Assembly (NCBI RefSeq): GCF_029854215.1
Contig: NZ_CP122961.1
Location: forward strand, 3,968,001-4,032,000
Direction of reading: 5' to 3'
DNA from: Halomonas alkaliantarctica
GTDB lineage: Bacteria; Pseudomonadota; Gammaproteobacteria; Pseudomonadales; Halomonadaceae
Length of the DNA stretch: 64,000 nt
Shown: positions 24,663 to 33,565 of the stretch, piece by piece
Layout of the letters: every line of letters begins with the position of its first letter
How positions within the stretch are numbered: the first letter of the stretch is position 1
Program-made: the position numbers and the translations under genes
The notes under the pieces: model-generated
The model's database searches: none
Told to the model about the DNA's origin: nothing
The model's input: only the letters and a program-made list of their open reading frames with translations

Positions 24663-26198
24663 TCATCCGTCTCTATTTTGTTTTGTGTTATCTAAGCTTC
24701 TTATTGCCATTCGTTTTCGCAAAGGATGACTAAATGCTTTTCTAATGAGAGGGCTAAGAAGAGAAATAGCAATAATCGATATTAGAACAATCGCAATTGA
24801 GCTTGAAAAAAGGACTGAAACATCCCCTCTTCCAATTAGCATCGCTCTACGTAGACTAGACTCAGCAATAGGCCCAAGAATAACAGCAAGAACGGCGGGA
24901 GCGAGTGGTATGCTCAGACGCTCCATGCACCAACCGAGAATTCCAAAGAAGAACATCAGCCATACGTCAAAAATACTGTTATTGATGGCATAGATACCTA
25001 TGGACGTCAGAGCGATAATGATTGGTGCCAAAATCAATGGCGACATATACATGACATTAATGAATACTCTTGCCCCTAAACGCCCTATAAAAAATAGCAT
25101 AATCGACGTCACTAGCATGGAGAGCATAAAACCGTAGGTAATGGGCGCAGACTGAGTGAATAGCTCTGGCCCTGGCTGTAGCCCATGGACAAGTAATCCA
25201 CCAAGAATGACAGCAGATACTGAGCTACCTGGTATTCCTAACGTAAGCGCAGGTATCAGTGAGGAAGCATTATCAGCATTGTTAGCGCATTCAGCAGCTG
25301 CCACTCCTTCGGGCGCCCCCTTACCAAAGCGTGAACTATCTTTTGAAGCTCTCCTAGCTTCGTTCCATGAAAGCATGGCCGCGATATTGCCACCAGTTCC
25401 TGGAATAATACCAATAATTACACCAATGATGGATGAACGGCACCAGGTGGGAATAAAGAAGCTCCAGTTAATTTTTTCTTTATTAGTGCTGGGTTTTCCA
25501 GCGTCTTTACTTTTACTTAACGACGCCGCTTCCTGAGCAAGCGAAAGTGCCGGAGGAATAGCGTAAAGGCCTGTCAAAAGAACAAGGATGCTAATGCCAC
25601 TTGTCAATTCTAGAACATCAAAAGTAAAACGCTCATTGCCCGACATACTATCGATGCCCACCATTCCTACTAGTAGACCAAAACAAGCACTGATCAAACC
25701 TTTTACCGGTACATCACTCAACAATACGGCGATGGCAACTAAACCAAAAACAGCTAACCAAAACAGTTCAATAGGACCAAATTTTAATGCGAATGACGCC
25801 AAAGGAGGGCTAATAAAAAGCAAACAAAGCGCACTTACCGAACCGCCTATGCAAGAAGACATAAGAGCAATCCTCATTGCCTTTAAGCCCTCACCTTTTT
25901 GCGCCATCGGGTTACCGTCAAAAACAGTAGCGATCCCGGCGGGGGTGCCGGGTATGCGAAGCAGAATGGCTGGTATTGCCCCCCCATACATAGCACCATT
26001 GAAAATCCCCGCCATCATGCCCAGAGCGACGAGAGGCTCCATAGTGAATGTTAAAGGAATAAGTACCGCAATTCCCATGGTGGCAGACAAGCCAGGTAAA
26101 GCGCCAATAAAGACGCCAACTGTCGTTCCCACTACCATCGCGATAAGCACTGGTGGCGAAAACAGCAGAGGTAAAGCACTTAATATATTATCCCACAT
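24663..26198 (-). CDS. TctA-family large permease of a second tripartite tricarboxylate transporter
   Basis: 511 residues from the ATG at 26198 (GAGG upstream). It has the same architecture as the 5249-6778 protein: about twelve hydrophobic segments and the two signatures GALPGLSATMG (~32-42) and GIIPGTGGNIA in the second half. The protein is clearly a different lineage from the first TctA and its gene is far richer in A and T, so this is an acquired paralogue, not a recent duplicate. It carries short Lys/Ser-rich linkers (SLSKSKDAGKPSTNKEK) in the central loop. Co-transcribed with tctC- and tctB-like genes upstream and the RraA-like aldolase downstream. Confidence 0.92.
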   Translation of the reverse strand: MWDNILSALPLLFSPPVLIAMVVGTTVGVFIGALPGLSATMGIAVLIPLTFTMEPLVALGMMAGIFNGAMYGGAIPAILLRIPGTPAGIATVFDGNPMAQKGEGLKAMRIALMSSCIGGSVSALCLLFISPPLASFALKFGPIELFWLAVFGLVAIAVLLSDVPVKGLISACFGLLVGMVGIDSMSGNERFTFDVLELTSGISILVLLTGLYAIPPALSLAQEAASLSKSKDAGKPSTNKEKINWSFFIPTWCRSSIIGVIIGIIPGTGGNIAAMLSWNEARRASKDSSRFGKGAPEGVAAAECANNADNASSLIPALTLGIPGSSVSAVILGGLLVHGLQPGPELFTQSAPITYGFMLSMLVTSIMLFFIGRLGARVFINVMYMSPLILAPIIIALTSIGIYAINNSIFDVWLMFFFGILGWCMERLSIPLAPAVLAVILGPIAESSLRRAMLIGRGDVSVLFSSSIAIVLISIIAISLLSPLIRKAFSHPLRKRMAIRSLDNTKQNRDG

Positions 26199-26208
26199 AT
26201 CGTGACCC

Positions 26209-26664
26209 TCAAAAAAATTGATTAAATAGCTCTGTTGGCAGAGGGCGTTCAAGCAACATTCGGAAGATTAGGTGGACGAGGACACTAAAGACTATTCCAG
26301 CTATCAATAGTGGCCTCCAACGACGATATCCCAGAATGAAACCAACAAAAGGTATAAAGATAATAAAAGAAGTGATAAACCCTAAAATCGGAGCTAAAGC
26401 GATTAAAATCGCACTTCCAAAAGTCAACGAAATAAAACGCCTAGCACCTGATTTCTCTATATTTAAAATTTCAGACTGGTTGCGACGCAACTTTAAAAAA
26501 GCCTGGAATGCCCACAATACTAATAGCAGTGTCATAACACTCAACACAGCGGTGGGTAAATACGCTGAAGTTCGTGGAAACCCTGAGGCATGAAATACAC
26601 CTACAGCACTTAAACTTGCGGCTAATGTTGCTACCACCAATTCAATGTTAGCCAGTCGGATCAT
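26209..26664 (-). CDS. TctB-family small permease of the second TTT transporter
   Basis: 151 residues with four hydrophobic helices (about 7-27, 36-60, 78-105 and 115-140), the TctB topology. The ATG at 26664 has GGAG eight bases upstream; a GTG one codon earlier is possible. It stands ten bases before the TctA-like start on the minus strand. Sequence conservation in this family is low, so the identification leans on position between the TctC-like receptor and the TctA-like permease. Confidence 0.85.
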   Translation of the reverse strand: MIRLANIELVVATLAASLSAVGVFHASGFPRTSAYLPTAVLSVMTLLLVLWAFQAFLKLRRNQSEILNIEKSGARRFISLTFGSAILIALAPILGFITSFIIFIPFVGFILGYRRWRPLLIAGIVFSVLVHLIFRMLLERPLPTELFNQFF

Positions 26665-26687
26665 CACTCACGCTCCAAAGTTTAGAA

Positions 26688-26719
26688 AGCAGCACCAAGA
26701 GATTACCAATGGTGCTGCT
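26688..26719. terminator. Intercistronic hairpin between the second tctC and tctB genes
   Basis: A 10-bp perfect stem (AGCAGCACCA / TGGTGCTGCT at 26688-26697 and 26710-26719) with a 12-base loop. On the minus strand it follows the receptor gene and ends in only three T residues, fitting a partial terminator or message-stabilising element. On the plus strand it is followed by six T residues. Confidence 0.65.
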
Positions 26720-26736
26720 TTTTTCATGAGGATTTA

Positions 26737-27699
26737 TTACTCTTTCCCCCAAGGTGATTCATCCCAGAGCGTTTGGAAGCGAGTTTGCTGCTCTTCTAGC
26801 ATATCTTGATATTCTTTTGGCCCGAGATAAGAAATAGGTAAAGACTGCTCATCAGCCGCTGTACGAAACTCTTGCTCCTCCAAAGCTGCCTGGGCGGCCT
26901 GCGAAATTCTTTCTATAATTTCTTGTGGCACACCTGCTGGTGCTGCAAGACCACGCGCAGACCCCATAGTGAGATCGTAACCAAGTTCTTTGAACGTTGG
27001 CACATCTGGAGCTTTCTCCCAGCGTCCTTCTCCCCCTTGAACTAATTGTCTAACTTGGCCTGCTCTAGCAGCGGACGCCACTTCACTTACATTAATAATA
27101 CCCAAGTCTATATGACCACCCATTAAAGCCTGCCTCACATCAGCAGCACCAGGGAAAGGGACATGAGTCATCTCGATGCCAGCTTGTTGCTCTAATGCAA
27201 GTGCGGTCAGATGATCATCGCCACCAACGCCTGAAGTTCCATAGTTAACTTCACCAGGATGAGCTTTAGCGTACTCAACTAATTCTTCGAAAGTTTGAAA
27301 GGGGCTTTCAGGGTGTACGCTAATGCCAGCAGGATCGTCAATCACGTTAGCAATTGGATAAAGATCCGAAAGTTCATAGCGAGTATCACGTTCGATTGGG
27401 ATCGTAAATACATTCGGGGTGTTTATAAAACCAATGGTATAGCCATCCGGTTTAGCGTTAGCAAGCGCGGAGAAGCCTACTTCACCCCCGGCTCCCGGCC
27501 GATTGATAACAGTAATGTCCCCATCTAGGTGTTTTTCCAAATAAGGGACAAGCGTCCTAGCGGCTACGTCTGTACCTCCGCCTGCTGAATAGGCGACGAT
27601 CAATTCAATTGGTCGCTCAGGATAGTCGGCTAAAACTGAAGCTGAGACCAACGAGGTGGTACCAAGAATGATAAGAGTGCGGCTGAAAGCAAGAGGCAT
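26737..27699 (-). CDS. TctC/Bug-family substrate-binding protein of the second TTT transporter
   Basis: Periplasmic carboxylate receptor, 320 residues from the ATG at 27699 (GGAG six bases upstream; a longer open frame to 27783 lacks support). Signal peptide ~1-23 (SASVLA). Bug-family binding loops are recognisable: VAYSAGGGTDVAARTL at ~35-50 and YGTSGVGGDDHLTALALEQQ at ~140-159. In Bug proteins the Asp after the second Gly-rich loop sets preference for carboxylate ligands. First gene of tctC-tctB-tctA-rraA, divergent from the 2-hydroxyacid dehydrogenase across a 441-bp AT-rich region. Confidence 0.9.
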   Translation of the reverse strand: MPLAFSRTLIILGTTSLVSASVLADYPERPIELIVAYSAGGGTDVAARTLVPYLEKHLDGDITVINRPGAGGEVGFSALANAKPDGYTIGFINTPNVFTIPIERDTRYELSDLYPIANVIDDPAGISVHPESPFQTFEELVEYAKAHPGEVNYGTSGVGGDDHLTALALEQQAGIEMTHVPFPGAADVRQALMGGHIDLGIINVSEVASAARAGQVRQLVQGGEGRWEKAPDVPTFKELGYDLTMGSARGLAAPAGVPQEIIERISQAAQAALEEQEFRTAADEQSLPISYLGPKEYQDMLEEQQTRFQTLWDESPWGKE

Positions 27700-28140
27700 A
27701 GCAGTCTCCAATTTGTTCTTCACTGAATTATTGTGTTTATTTAAGTACAATGCCATCAAAGCACAGGCATTGGGACATCTCAAGGAAAAAGGTGAACATC
27801 TAAAAAAAAGGTCTCATAAATACGATAAACGCTTGAAATAAATAATAAAATAAAATATTAGACTTTTGTATAGTGCTCATTTCATGCCCTCCCATGTGGA
27901 CAATCTTTAAAAATTGTATTTATATTGTTCATAGAGGTTGGAGGGGAGTGGATAGAGCATGTAAAGACAAATACCGCTTTGTAGAAATGAAATTACAACT
28001 AATAAACAACTTACCAGAAGCAACATTCCTCAAAGCGTATGACCGCTTGATAAATACATGATTTAACTGATATTGGCGTTATATTAAAAAAGCTCATTCT
28101 GATGGATAAAAAATCTACTTAACAATTACAGGATTAAGAT
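27700..28140. other. AT-rich divergent intergenic region of the hydroxyacid block
   Basis: 441 bp between the minus-strand TctC-like gene and the plus-strand dehydrogenase. It should hold both promoters and the operator of the GntR regulator, but no single -10/-35 pair or palindrome stands out. Short open frames within it start on GTG or lack ribosome sites and were not called. The length is unusual for a simple divergent promoter region. Confidence 0.5.
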
Positions 28141-29241
28141 ATGACAGTATCTACCTATGTTTCAAACAGCCCTATGCCTTCAGCATCCGTCAAGTCAGTG
28201 TTTCGCCTTGATGTTTGGTATAACCCAATAATGGAGCAAATATTCAAGCACAGGACGGACTATAAGCTGACAACATTGGCTACGGATGCTGATGATGCCA
28301 ATGTCCAAAAAGTACTTGGCAAGGCTCATGCTTATCAGATTTCCTCTGCAAAAGATGAGACGCCTTTACATTGGCGCGCCAATGCAGCGTTACTGGCTAA
28401 GACACCCAAGCTGCTTTGTGTCTCAACGTCGGGGGCAGGTTACGACACGGTGGATGTCGACGCGTGTACGCAGGCGGGTGTGCTTGTGTTGTGTCAATCG
28501 GGGGCGAACGCTGTATCAGTAGCGGAACATACCATCGGACTAATGATTTCTTTATCAAAGCGCCTCAGTGAGTCAGACCGCCGATTACGCAACGAAACTG
28601 GCTTCAGTCGTGAAAGCTTGATGGGCAAAGAACTGTGTGGAAAAACGCTAGGCCTAGTCGGAATAGGCCATATTGGGAGCCGTGTTGCTAGGCTTGCAAA
28701 TGCGCTCGATATGCGGGTACTAGCTGTTGATCCAGAGCTAGACGCTTTAACTGTTGCCAATAGAGGCGCTGAAAAGGTGGCACTAGACGTGCTGTTAGCA
28801 GAGTCTGATTTCGTTTCACTGCATTGCCCGCGTAACGAAAGTACAGAAAAAATGTTTGATGCCTCAACATTCCAAGTAATGAAGCCCGGCTCAATCTTTG
28901 TAACAACAGCACGAGGCGGAATCCACTCGGAGTCAGCCTTGCAAGAAGCTTTAGAGGCAGGGCATTTAGCGGGTGCTGGTCTTGACGTTTGGGATGTAGA
29001 ACCGCCCCCACTAGACCACCCTCTGTTGGCTATGCCCAATGTGGTAGCCACTTATCATACCGCAGGAGTGACCCATGAAGCCCGTAGAAACATAGCCTCG
29101 TGGGCCGCAGAACAGTTGATCAATACGCTCGATGGAAATATGCCGGCGCGACTTGTTAACCCTGAAGCATGGGAAAAATACTCTGAACGCTACGAAAAAA
29201 TATTTGGTCATAAATGCGCGGAATGGAATTCTAACTTGTAA
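28141..29241 (+). CDS. D-isomer-specific 2-hydroxyacid dehydrogenase (NAD-dependent)
   Basis: 366 residues, of the PGDH/glyoxylate-hydroxypyruvate reductase superfamily, interconverting a D-2-hydroxyacid and its 2-oxo acid. The NAD-binding motif GLVGIGHIGSRVA lies near ~170-182, followed by the acidic VDPELD. Catalytic residues are in place: Arg in TTARGGIH (~260), Glu in DVEPPP (~283) and His in ATYHTAGVT (~302, with Tyr where many members have Pro). No ACT domain, so it is not a SerA. AGGA lies eight bases before the ATG. First of two plus-strand genes of the AT-rich block, facing away from the transporter operon. Confidence 0.9.
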   Translation: MTVSTYVSNSPMPSASVKSVFRLDVWYNPIMEQIFKHRTDYKLTTLATDADDANVQKVLGKAHAYQISSAKDETPLHWRANAALLAKTPKLLCVSTSGAGYDTVDVDACTQAGVLVLCQSGANAVSVAEHTIGLMISLSKRLSESDRRLRNETGFSRESLMGKELCGKTLGLVGIGHIGSRVARLANALDMRVLAVDPELDALTVANRGAEKVALDVLLAESDFVSLHCPRNESTEKMFDASTFQVMKPGSIFVTTARGGIHSESALQEALEAGHLAGAGLDVWDVEPPPLDHPLLAMPNVVATYHTAGVTHEARRNIASWAAEQLINTLDGNMPARLVNPEAWEKYSERYEKIFGHKCAEWNSNL

Positions 29242-29428
29242 ATATTGACATGACTTTTATAAGTAAAGAAATATTACTGAGTGAAACCTAGTGACTCTAC
29301 CTCACTACTAAAACCTCAATAAATATAAAATACCTATGACTATCACGTAGCAGTTAAAAAGCGTTGGCGCCTCAAACATCTAAAAGCAGCCAATGAGCCT
29401 ACCTTTATTAAACAGGAATTTGAATGAA

Positions 29429-30097
29429 ATGACTTTTTTACCTCACTTCATTGACGGCTCCACCTACAAGCACACTCTAGGGAAAATAGTCTGTGTCGGT
29501 AGAAATTATGCTGAGCATGCCAGAGAGTTGAAAAATCCTGTGCCCAGCGAGCCCATTTTATTTATTAAACCCTCAACGTCAGCTACCTCCATTGAGAAAA
29601 GTATCAAAGTACCCTTTTCACGTGGAGATGTGCATTTTGAAACCGAGCTGGCCCTGCTAATCGGCAGGCCTCTCCAGGAGGCTTCGCCTAGACAAGCAGA
29701 ACAAGCAATTGTTGGTCTCGGTTTGGCGCTAGATCTTACGCTTCGAGAACTCCAGTCCAGCTTAAAAGAAAAGGGGCACCCTTGGGAAATTGCCAAGGGC
29801 TTTGACGGAGCATGCCCACTATCACCATTTATCAAACTCGACCGTGTCCCGAACTGGGAAGATATGAACTTTAGCTTGGAAATAGATGGCGTGCTTCGTC
29901 AACAAGGCAACACCGCTGAAATGCTATTTCCTGTGCCACATTTGCTGGCAGAGATGAGCCGCCAATTCACACTGGAGCCCGGCGACATCGTTCTAACAGG
30001 CACTCCGGCTGGAGTTGGCGTGCTCAAACTAGGCTCCCTATTGCGATTTCAACTGGGAGAAGAGCTCATCATTACGTCTGAGGTTGCAGCGAACTAA
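29429..30097 (+). CDS. Fumarylacetoacetate hydrolase family protein (YcgM/FAHD1-like)
   Basis: 222 residues from the ATG at 29429 (AGGA 11 bases upstream). It matches the YcgM/FAHD1 type closely: KIVCVGRNYAEHARELKNPVP, then PILFIKPSTSA and the metal-binding acidic residues in VHFETELALLIG, and ends with GDIVLTGTPAGVG. FAHD1-type enzymes hydrolyse acylpyruvates such as fumarylpyruvate and decarboxylate oxaloacetate. In this setting it could finish breakdown of a 2,4-dioxo or 2-oxo acid made by the neighbouring enzymes. It follows the 2-hydroxyacid dehydrogenase by 187 bp on the same strand. Confidence 0.9.
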   Translation: MTFLPHFIDGSTYKHTLGKIVCVGRNYAEHARELKNPVPSEPILFIKPSTSATSIEKSIKVPFSRGDVHFETELALLIGRPLQEASPRQAEQAIVGLGLALDLTLRELQSSLKEKGHPWEIAKGFDGACPLSPFIKLDRVPNWEDMNFSLEIDGVLRQQGNTAEMLFPVPHLLAEMSRQFTLEPGDIVLTGTPAGVGVLKLGSLLRFQLGEELIITSEVAAN

Positions 30098-30253
30098 GCT
30101 GTAGCGAATATCCTGAGGCTGCCCTAGAAGCCGCTACTCGCAGTCATCTTTTAGCTTTACCCAGCACGCTACCTAAATTTGCATCACAAAATTCGGGGAG
30201 CCTCATACAGCCTCGTGCCTACTGTTCAGGCGCCACGACTGAAGCTAACCAAC

Positions 30254-33200
30254 ATGATTGCACTTTTGTCCCCTATCGATAATCTAGACGCAGCTTACCT
30301 ATACTTTTTTGAGTCCTTAAAAGAATATGGCTTTGAAGGCGAAATCGCGCCCGATTACGCCAACCGCACGGTACTGGCGACGGATAACTCGATCTACCAG
30401 CGTCTCCCCCAAGCGGCAATCTATCCCAAGCATGCCGAAGACCTAGAGCGCCTTACCCGGCTGGCCGCGCAAACCACTCACAGAAGCATTGTATTAACGC
30501 CCAGAGGCGGCGGCACCGGCACCAACGGCCAGTCACTCACCGACGGTATCGTGGTGGATGTCTCCCGCCACATGAACAAGATCATTGAGATTGACGTGGA
30601 AGCTCGGCGGGTGCGCGTCCAGGCAGGCGTGGTGAAGGATCAATTAAACGCGGCGCTCAAGCCCCATGGGCTGTTTTTCGCTCCGGAGCTTTCGACCTCT
30701 AATCGCGCCACTATAGGCGGCATGATCTCTACCGATGCCAGCGGCCAGGGCAGCTGCGAATACGGTAAAACCCGCGACCATGTGTTAGAGCTCGATACGA
30801 TTCTGATCGGTGGAAAGCACCTGCAAAGCCGCGTGTTAACACAAGATGAAGAGCAGGCTGAGTGCCAGCAGGAAGGCATTCTGGGCCGCGTTCATACCAC
30901 CGCTGCCGAGATTATTGACCAACAGCGCGACTTGATTGCAGCCAAGTTCCCGCCGCTCAACCGCTGCTTAACCGGCTACGATTTGGCTCACCTGCGCGAC
31001 GACGAGGGGCAGCTCAACCTCAACAGCCTGCTGTGCGGCTCGGAAGGCTCGCTGGGCTTTTTAAACGAAGCCGTCCTCAATGTATTGCCGATTCCCAAGC
31101 ACGCCACCCTGGTCAACGTTCGCTATACCAGCTTTATGGATGCGTTGCGGGATGCAAAGGCATTAATGACTGCCAGCGCGAAGCCTACCTCGATTGAGAC
31201 CATCGACGACAGCGTGCTGCAACTGGCCATGGAGGACTTTGTCTGGGACAGCGTGGCGGAGTTCTTCCCGGCGACCGCTAACACGGCGATTCGCGGCATT
31301 AACCTGATCGAATTTAATGACGACGATGAGAGCGCCCTCACCGAACGGGTACGCGCCTTCACCGAGCATCTAAGCCAAGATACCACCGTCGAACGCCTGG
31401 GCTACACCCTGGCCGAGGGGCGCAGTCAGATCCAGAAAGTCTACGGAATGCGCAAGCGCTCGGTGGGTTTGCTCGGCAATGTGCAGGGCGAGAAACGGCC
31501 GATTCCGTTTGTCGAAGATACCGCCGTACCGCCGGAGCACTTGGCCGAGTTTATCGCCGAGTTTCGCGCCGCGCTGGATGCCCGAGGGCTCTCTTACGGG
31601 ATGTTTGGCCATGTAGACGCTGGTGTACTGCACGTGCGCCCCGCCATCGATATGAAGGATCCCGAGCAGGAAAAACTGATACGTGCGGTGTCCGATGAAG
31701 TGGCGGCGCTGACCCAGAAATATGGCGGTCTGCTGTGGGGCGAACACGGCAAGGGCGTACGCTCCGAATATTCGCCTACGTTCTTTGGCGAACTCTATCC
31801 CAGCCTACAGCGGGTAAAAGCGGCTTTTGACCCCTATAACCAGCTTAACCCCGGCAAAATAGCTTCACCTGCCGAAAACGGCGAACTAATCGCCAAAGAT
31901 AGCGACCCCGATTTGTTGAAGGTCGATGGTGTGCCCATGCGCGGCCAGTTTGATCGCACCATCGATGAGCGTGCCTGGCAGGCCTACGACGCCGCGGTGT
32001 ACTGCAACGGTAACGGCGCCTGCTACAACTATGACCTTGATGACCCCATGTGCCCATCGTGGAAAGCGACGCGGGATCGCCGCCACTCGCCCAAAGGCCG
32101 CGCCAGCCTGATCCGCGAGTGGCTACGCCTGCAGTCCAAAGCGGGCATCGACGTGGTGGAAGAGTCACGCAAGAAGAAAGCCGAAGGTGGCTGGGGCTTT
32201 ATTAAACGCTTTCCGCTGCGGGTGGCGAACACCCTAAGCCGCAAGCAGCACCACGACTACTCCCACGACGTTTATGACGCCATGGCGGGCTGTTTGGCGT
32301 GTAAGTCCTGCGCGGGACAGTGCCCGGTTAAGGTCAACGTCCCTCAGTTCCGTTCACAGTTTTTGGAGGTCTACCACGGCCGCTACCTGCGCCCGCTGCG
32401 CGACTACGTGATTGGCGGAACTGAATTTATGCTTCCCACTCTGGCCAAGGCTGCGCCACTGTATAACGCCGTGATTGGCCAGCGCTGGGTAGAGCAACTG
32501 ATGCGTCGCACACTGGGCATGAGCGACTCCCCGGCGCTTTCGCGGGCCAGCGTTAAAAAGCAGCTCAACGCCTGGGGCGTCGCCGAAGCAACGCCGCTCT
32601 CACTGGCCCTGTTAACCGAACAGCAGCGCGCCAATAGCGTGATTATTGTCCAGGACGCCTTTACCACCCACTTTGAAGCCAAGCTGGTCATGGACGTGGT
32701 AGAGCTACTCTCGCGTCTCAATCTACGCGTGTTCGTGATGCCCTATTCGGCGAACGGTAAACCACTCCAGGTTCAGGGCTTCTTGGGCGCCTTCGAGCGC
32801 ACCGCCGCCAAGCAGGCCGAACGGCTACGCACGTTGGCCCGCTTTGATATCCCCATGGTGGGCATCGACCCGGCGATGACGCTCACCTATCGCCAGGAGT
32901 ACGTCAAAGCGCTAGGCGATGAGGCGGTGCCGGAGGTGCTGATGCTACAGGAGTGGCTGGCGACCCGGATAAACACGCTTGCGCCCAACCAGCTTAAGCT
33001 AACCGACCCAGGTTTTAAGCTGCTCTCCCACTGCACCGAGAAAACCAACGCGCCGGGCAGTCCCAAAGCGTGGCAGCAGGTGTTTGCGGCGTTTGGGTTG
33101 GAGCTTGAGCTAGTGGCCACCGGCTGCTGCGGTATGTCCGGCACCTACGGCCACGAAACCCGCAACGCCGCTACGTCAAAAACGATCTATGCCCAGTCGT

Positions 33201-33346
33201 GGCAGCCCCAAGTGGAAGCCAAAAACAACGCAGGCAAGTTGCTAGCCACGGGCTATTCCTGCCGCAGTCAGGTAAAGCGCTATTCAGCGAAAGGGGTTCT
33301 TCATCCGCTGCAAGCCTTGCTGAACTCACTCAAACACTACACCTAG
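30254..33346 (+). CDS. ydiJ: YdiJ-type FAD/4Fe-4S D-2-hydroxyglutarate dehydrogenase
   Basis: Large flavo-iron-sulfur oxidoreductase of 1,030 residues (E. coli YdiJ about 1,018). The ATG at 30254 is used because alignment with YdiJ-type proteins begins there (MI..., then DNSIYQRLPQAAIYPKH); a frame from 30179 adds an unrelated stretch. Order: PCMH FAD-binding domain (~45-270, PRGGGTGTNGQSLTDG), FAD-oxidase C-terminal domain (~290-560), a cluster motif CLACKSCAGQCPVKVN near 680, and a C-terminal CCG-type domain (ATGCCGMSGTYGHE). These enzymes oxidise D-2-hydroxyglutarate, a by-product of SerA. serA lies 2.9 kb downstream, convergent. Its GC-rich codon use is host-like, unlike both flanks. Confidence 0.9.
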   Translation: MIALLSPIDNLDAAYLYFFESLKEYGFEGEIAPDYANRTVLATDNSIYQRLPQAAIYPKHAEDLERLTRLAAQTTHRSIVLTPRGGGTGTNGQSLTDGIVVDVSRHMNKIIEIDVEARRVRVQAGVVKDQLNAALKPHGLFFAPELSTSNRATIGGMISTDASGQGSCEYGKTRDHVLELDTILIGGKHLQSRVLTQDEEQAECQQEGILGRVHTTAAEIIDQQRDLIAAKFPPLNRCLTGYDLAHLRDDEGQLNLNSLLCGSEGSLGFLNEAVLNVLPIPKHATLVNVRYTSFMDALRDAKALMTASAKPTSIETIDDSVLQLAMEDFVWDSVAEFFPATANTAIRGINLIEFNDDDESALTERVRAFTEHLSQDTTVERLGYTLAEGRSQIQKVYGMRKRSVGLLGNVQGEKRPIPFVEDTAVPPEHLAEFIAEFRAALDARGLSYGMFGHVDAGVLHVRPAIDMKDPEQEKLIRAVSDEVAALTQKYGGLLWGEHGKGVRSEYSPTFFGELYPSLQRVKAAFDPYNQLNPGKIASPAENGELIAKDSDPDLLKVDGVPMRGQFDRTIDERAWQAYDAAVYCNGNGACYNYDLDDPMCPSWKATRDRRHSPKGRASLIREWLRLQSKAGIDVVEESRKKKAEGGWGFIKRFPLRVANTLSRKQHHDYSHDVYDAMAGCLACKSCAGQCPVKVNVPQFRSQFLEVYHGRYLRPLRDYVIGGTEFMLPTLAKAAPLYNAVIGQRWVEQLMRRTLGMSDSPALSRASVKKQLNAWGVAEATPLSLALLTEQQRANSVIIVQDAFTTHFEAKLVMDVVELLSRLNLRVFVMPYSANGKPLQVQGFLGAFERTAAKQAERLRTLARFDIPMVGIDPAMTLTYRQEYVKALGDEAVPEVLMLQEWLATRINTLAPNQLKLTDPGFKLLSHCTEKTNAPGSPKAWQQVFAAFGLELELVATGCCGMSGTYGHETRNAATSKTIYAQSWQPQVEAKNNAGKLLATGYSCRSQVKRYSAKGVLHPLQALLNSLKHYT

Positions 33347-33565
33347 AACGATACAGAGGAACCTGCAGTTTCGGAGGTTAGAGTGGTGAGATTACGCCAT
33401 GGTGAACAACGGGTTGACCAAACCACTTCTGTAACGGCTCTCGCTTCTGAATACATTGCCACCCGCTAAACCGAAGGCCTCGTTTAGAACGATTAAAACT
33501 GAGCTGTAATGATACGAAAAAACGCAATACAGCATCACAACAATCGAAAATTAGGAGTTTGAATT

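Noticed and set aside
25588..26205. 205-codon open frame on the plus strand
   Set aside because: It mirrors the TctA-like permease; Pro/Ala/Ile-rich low-complexity composition typical of the complement of a membrane-protein gene.
27873..28061. 62-codon frame in the divergent AT-rich region
   Set aside because: GTG start, no ribosome site, no family resemblance and poor codon bias.
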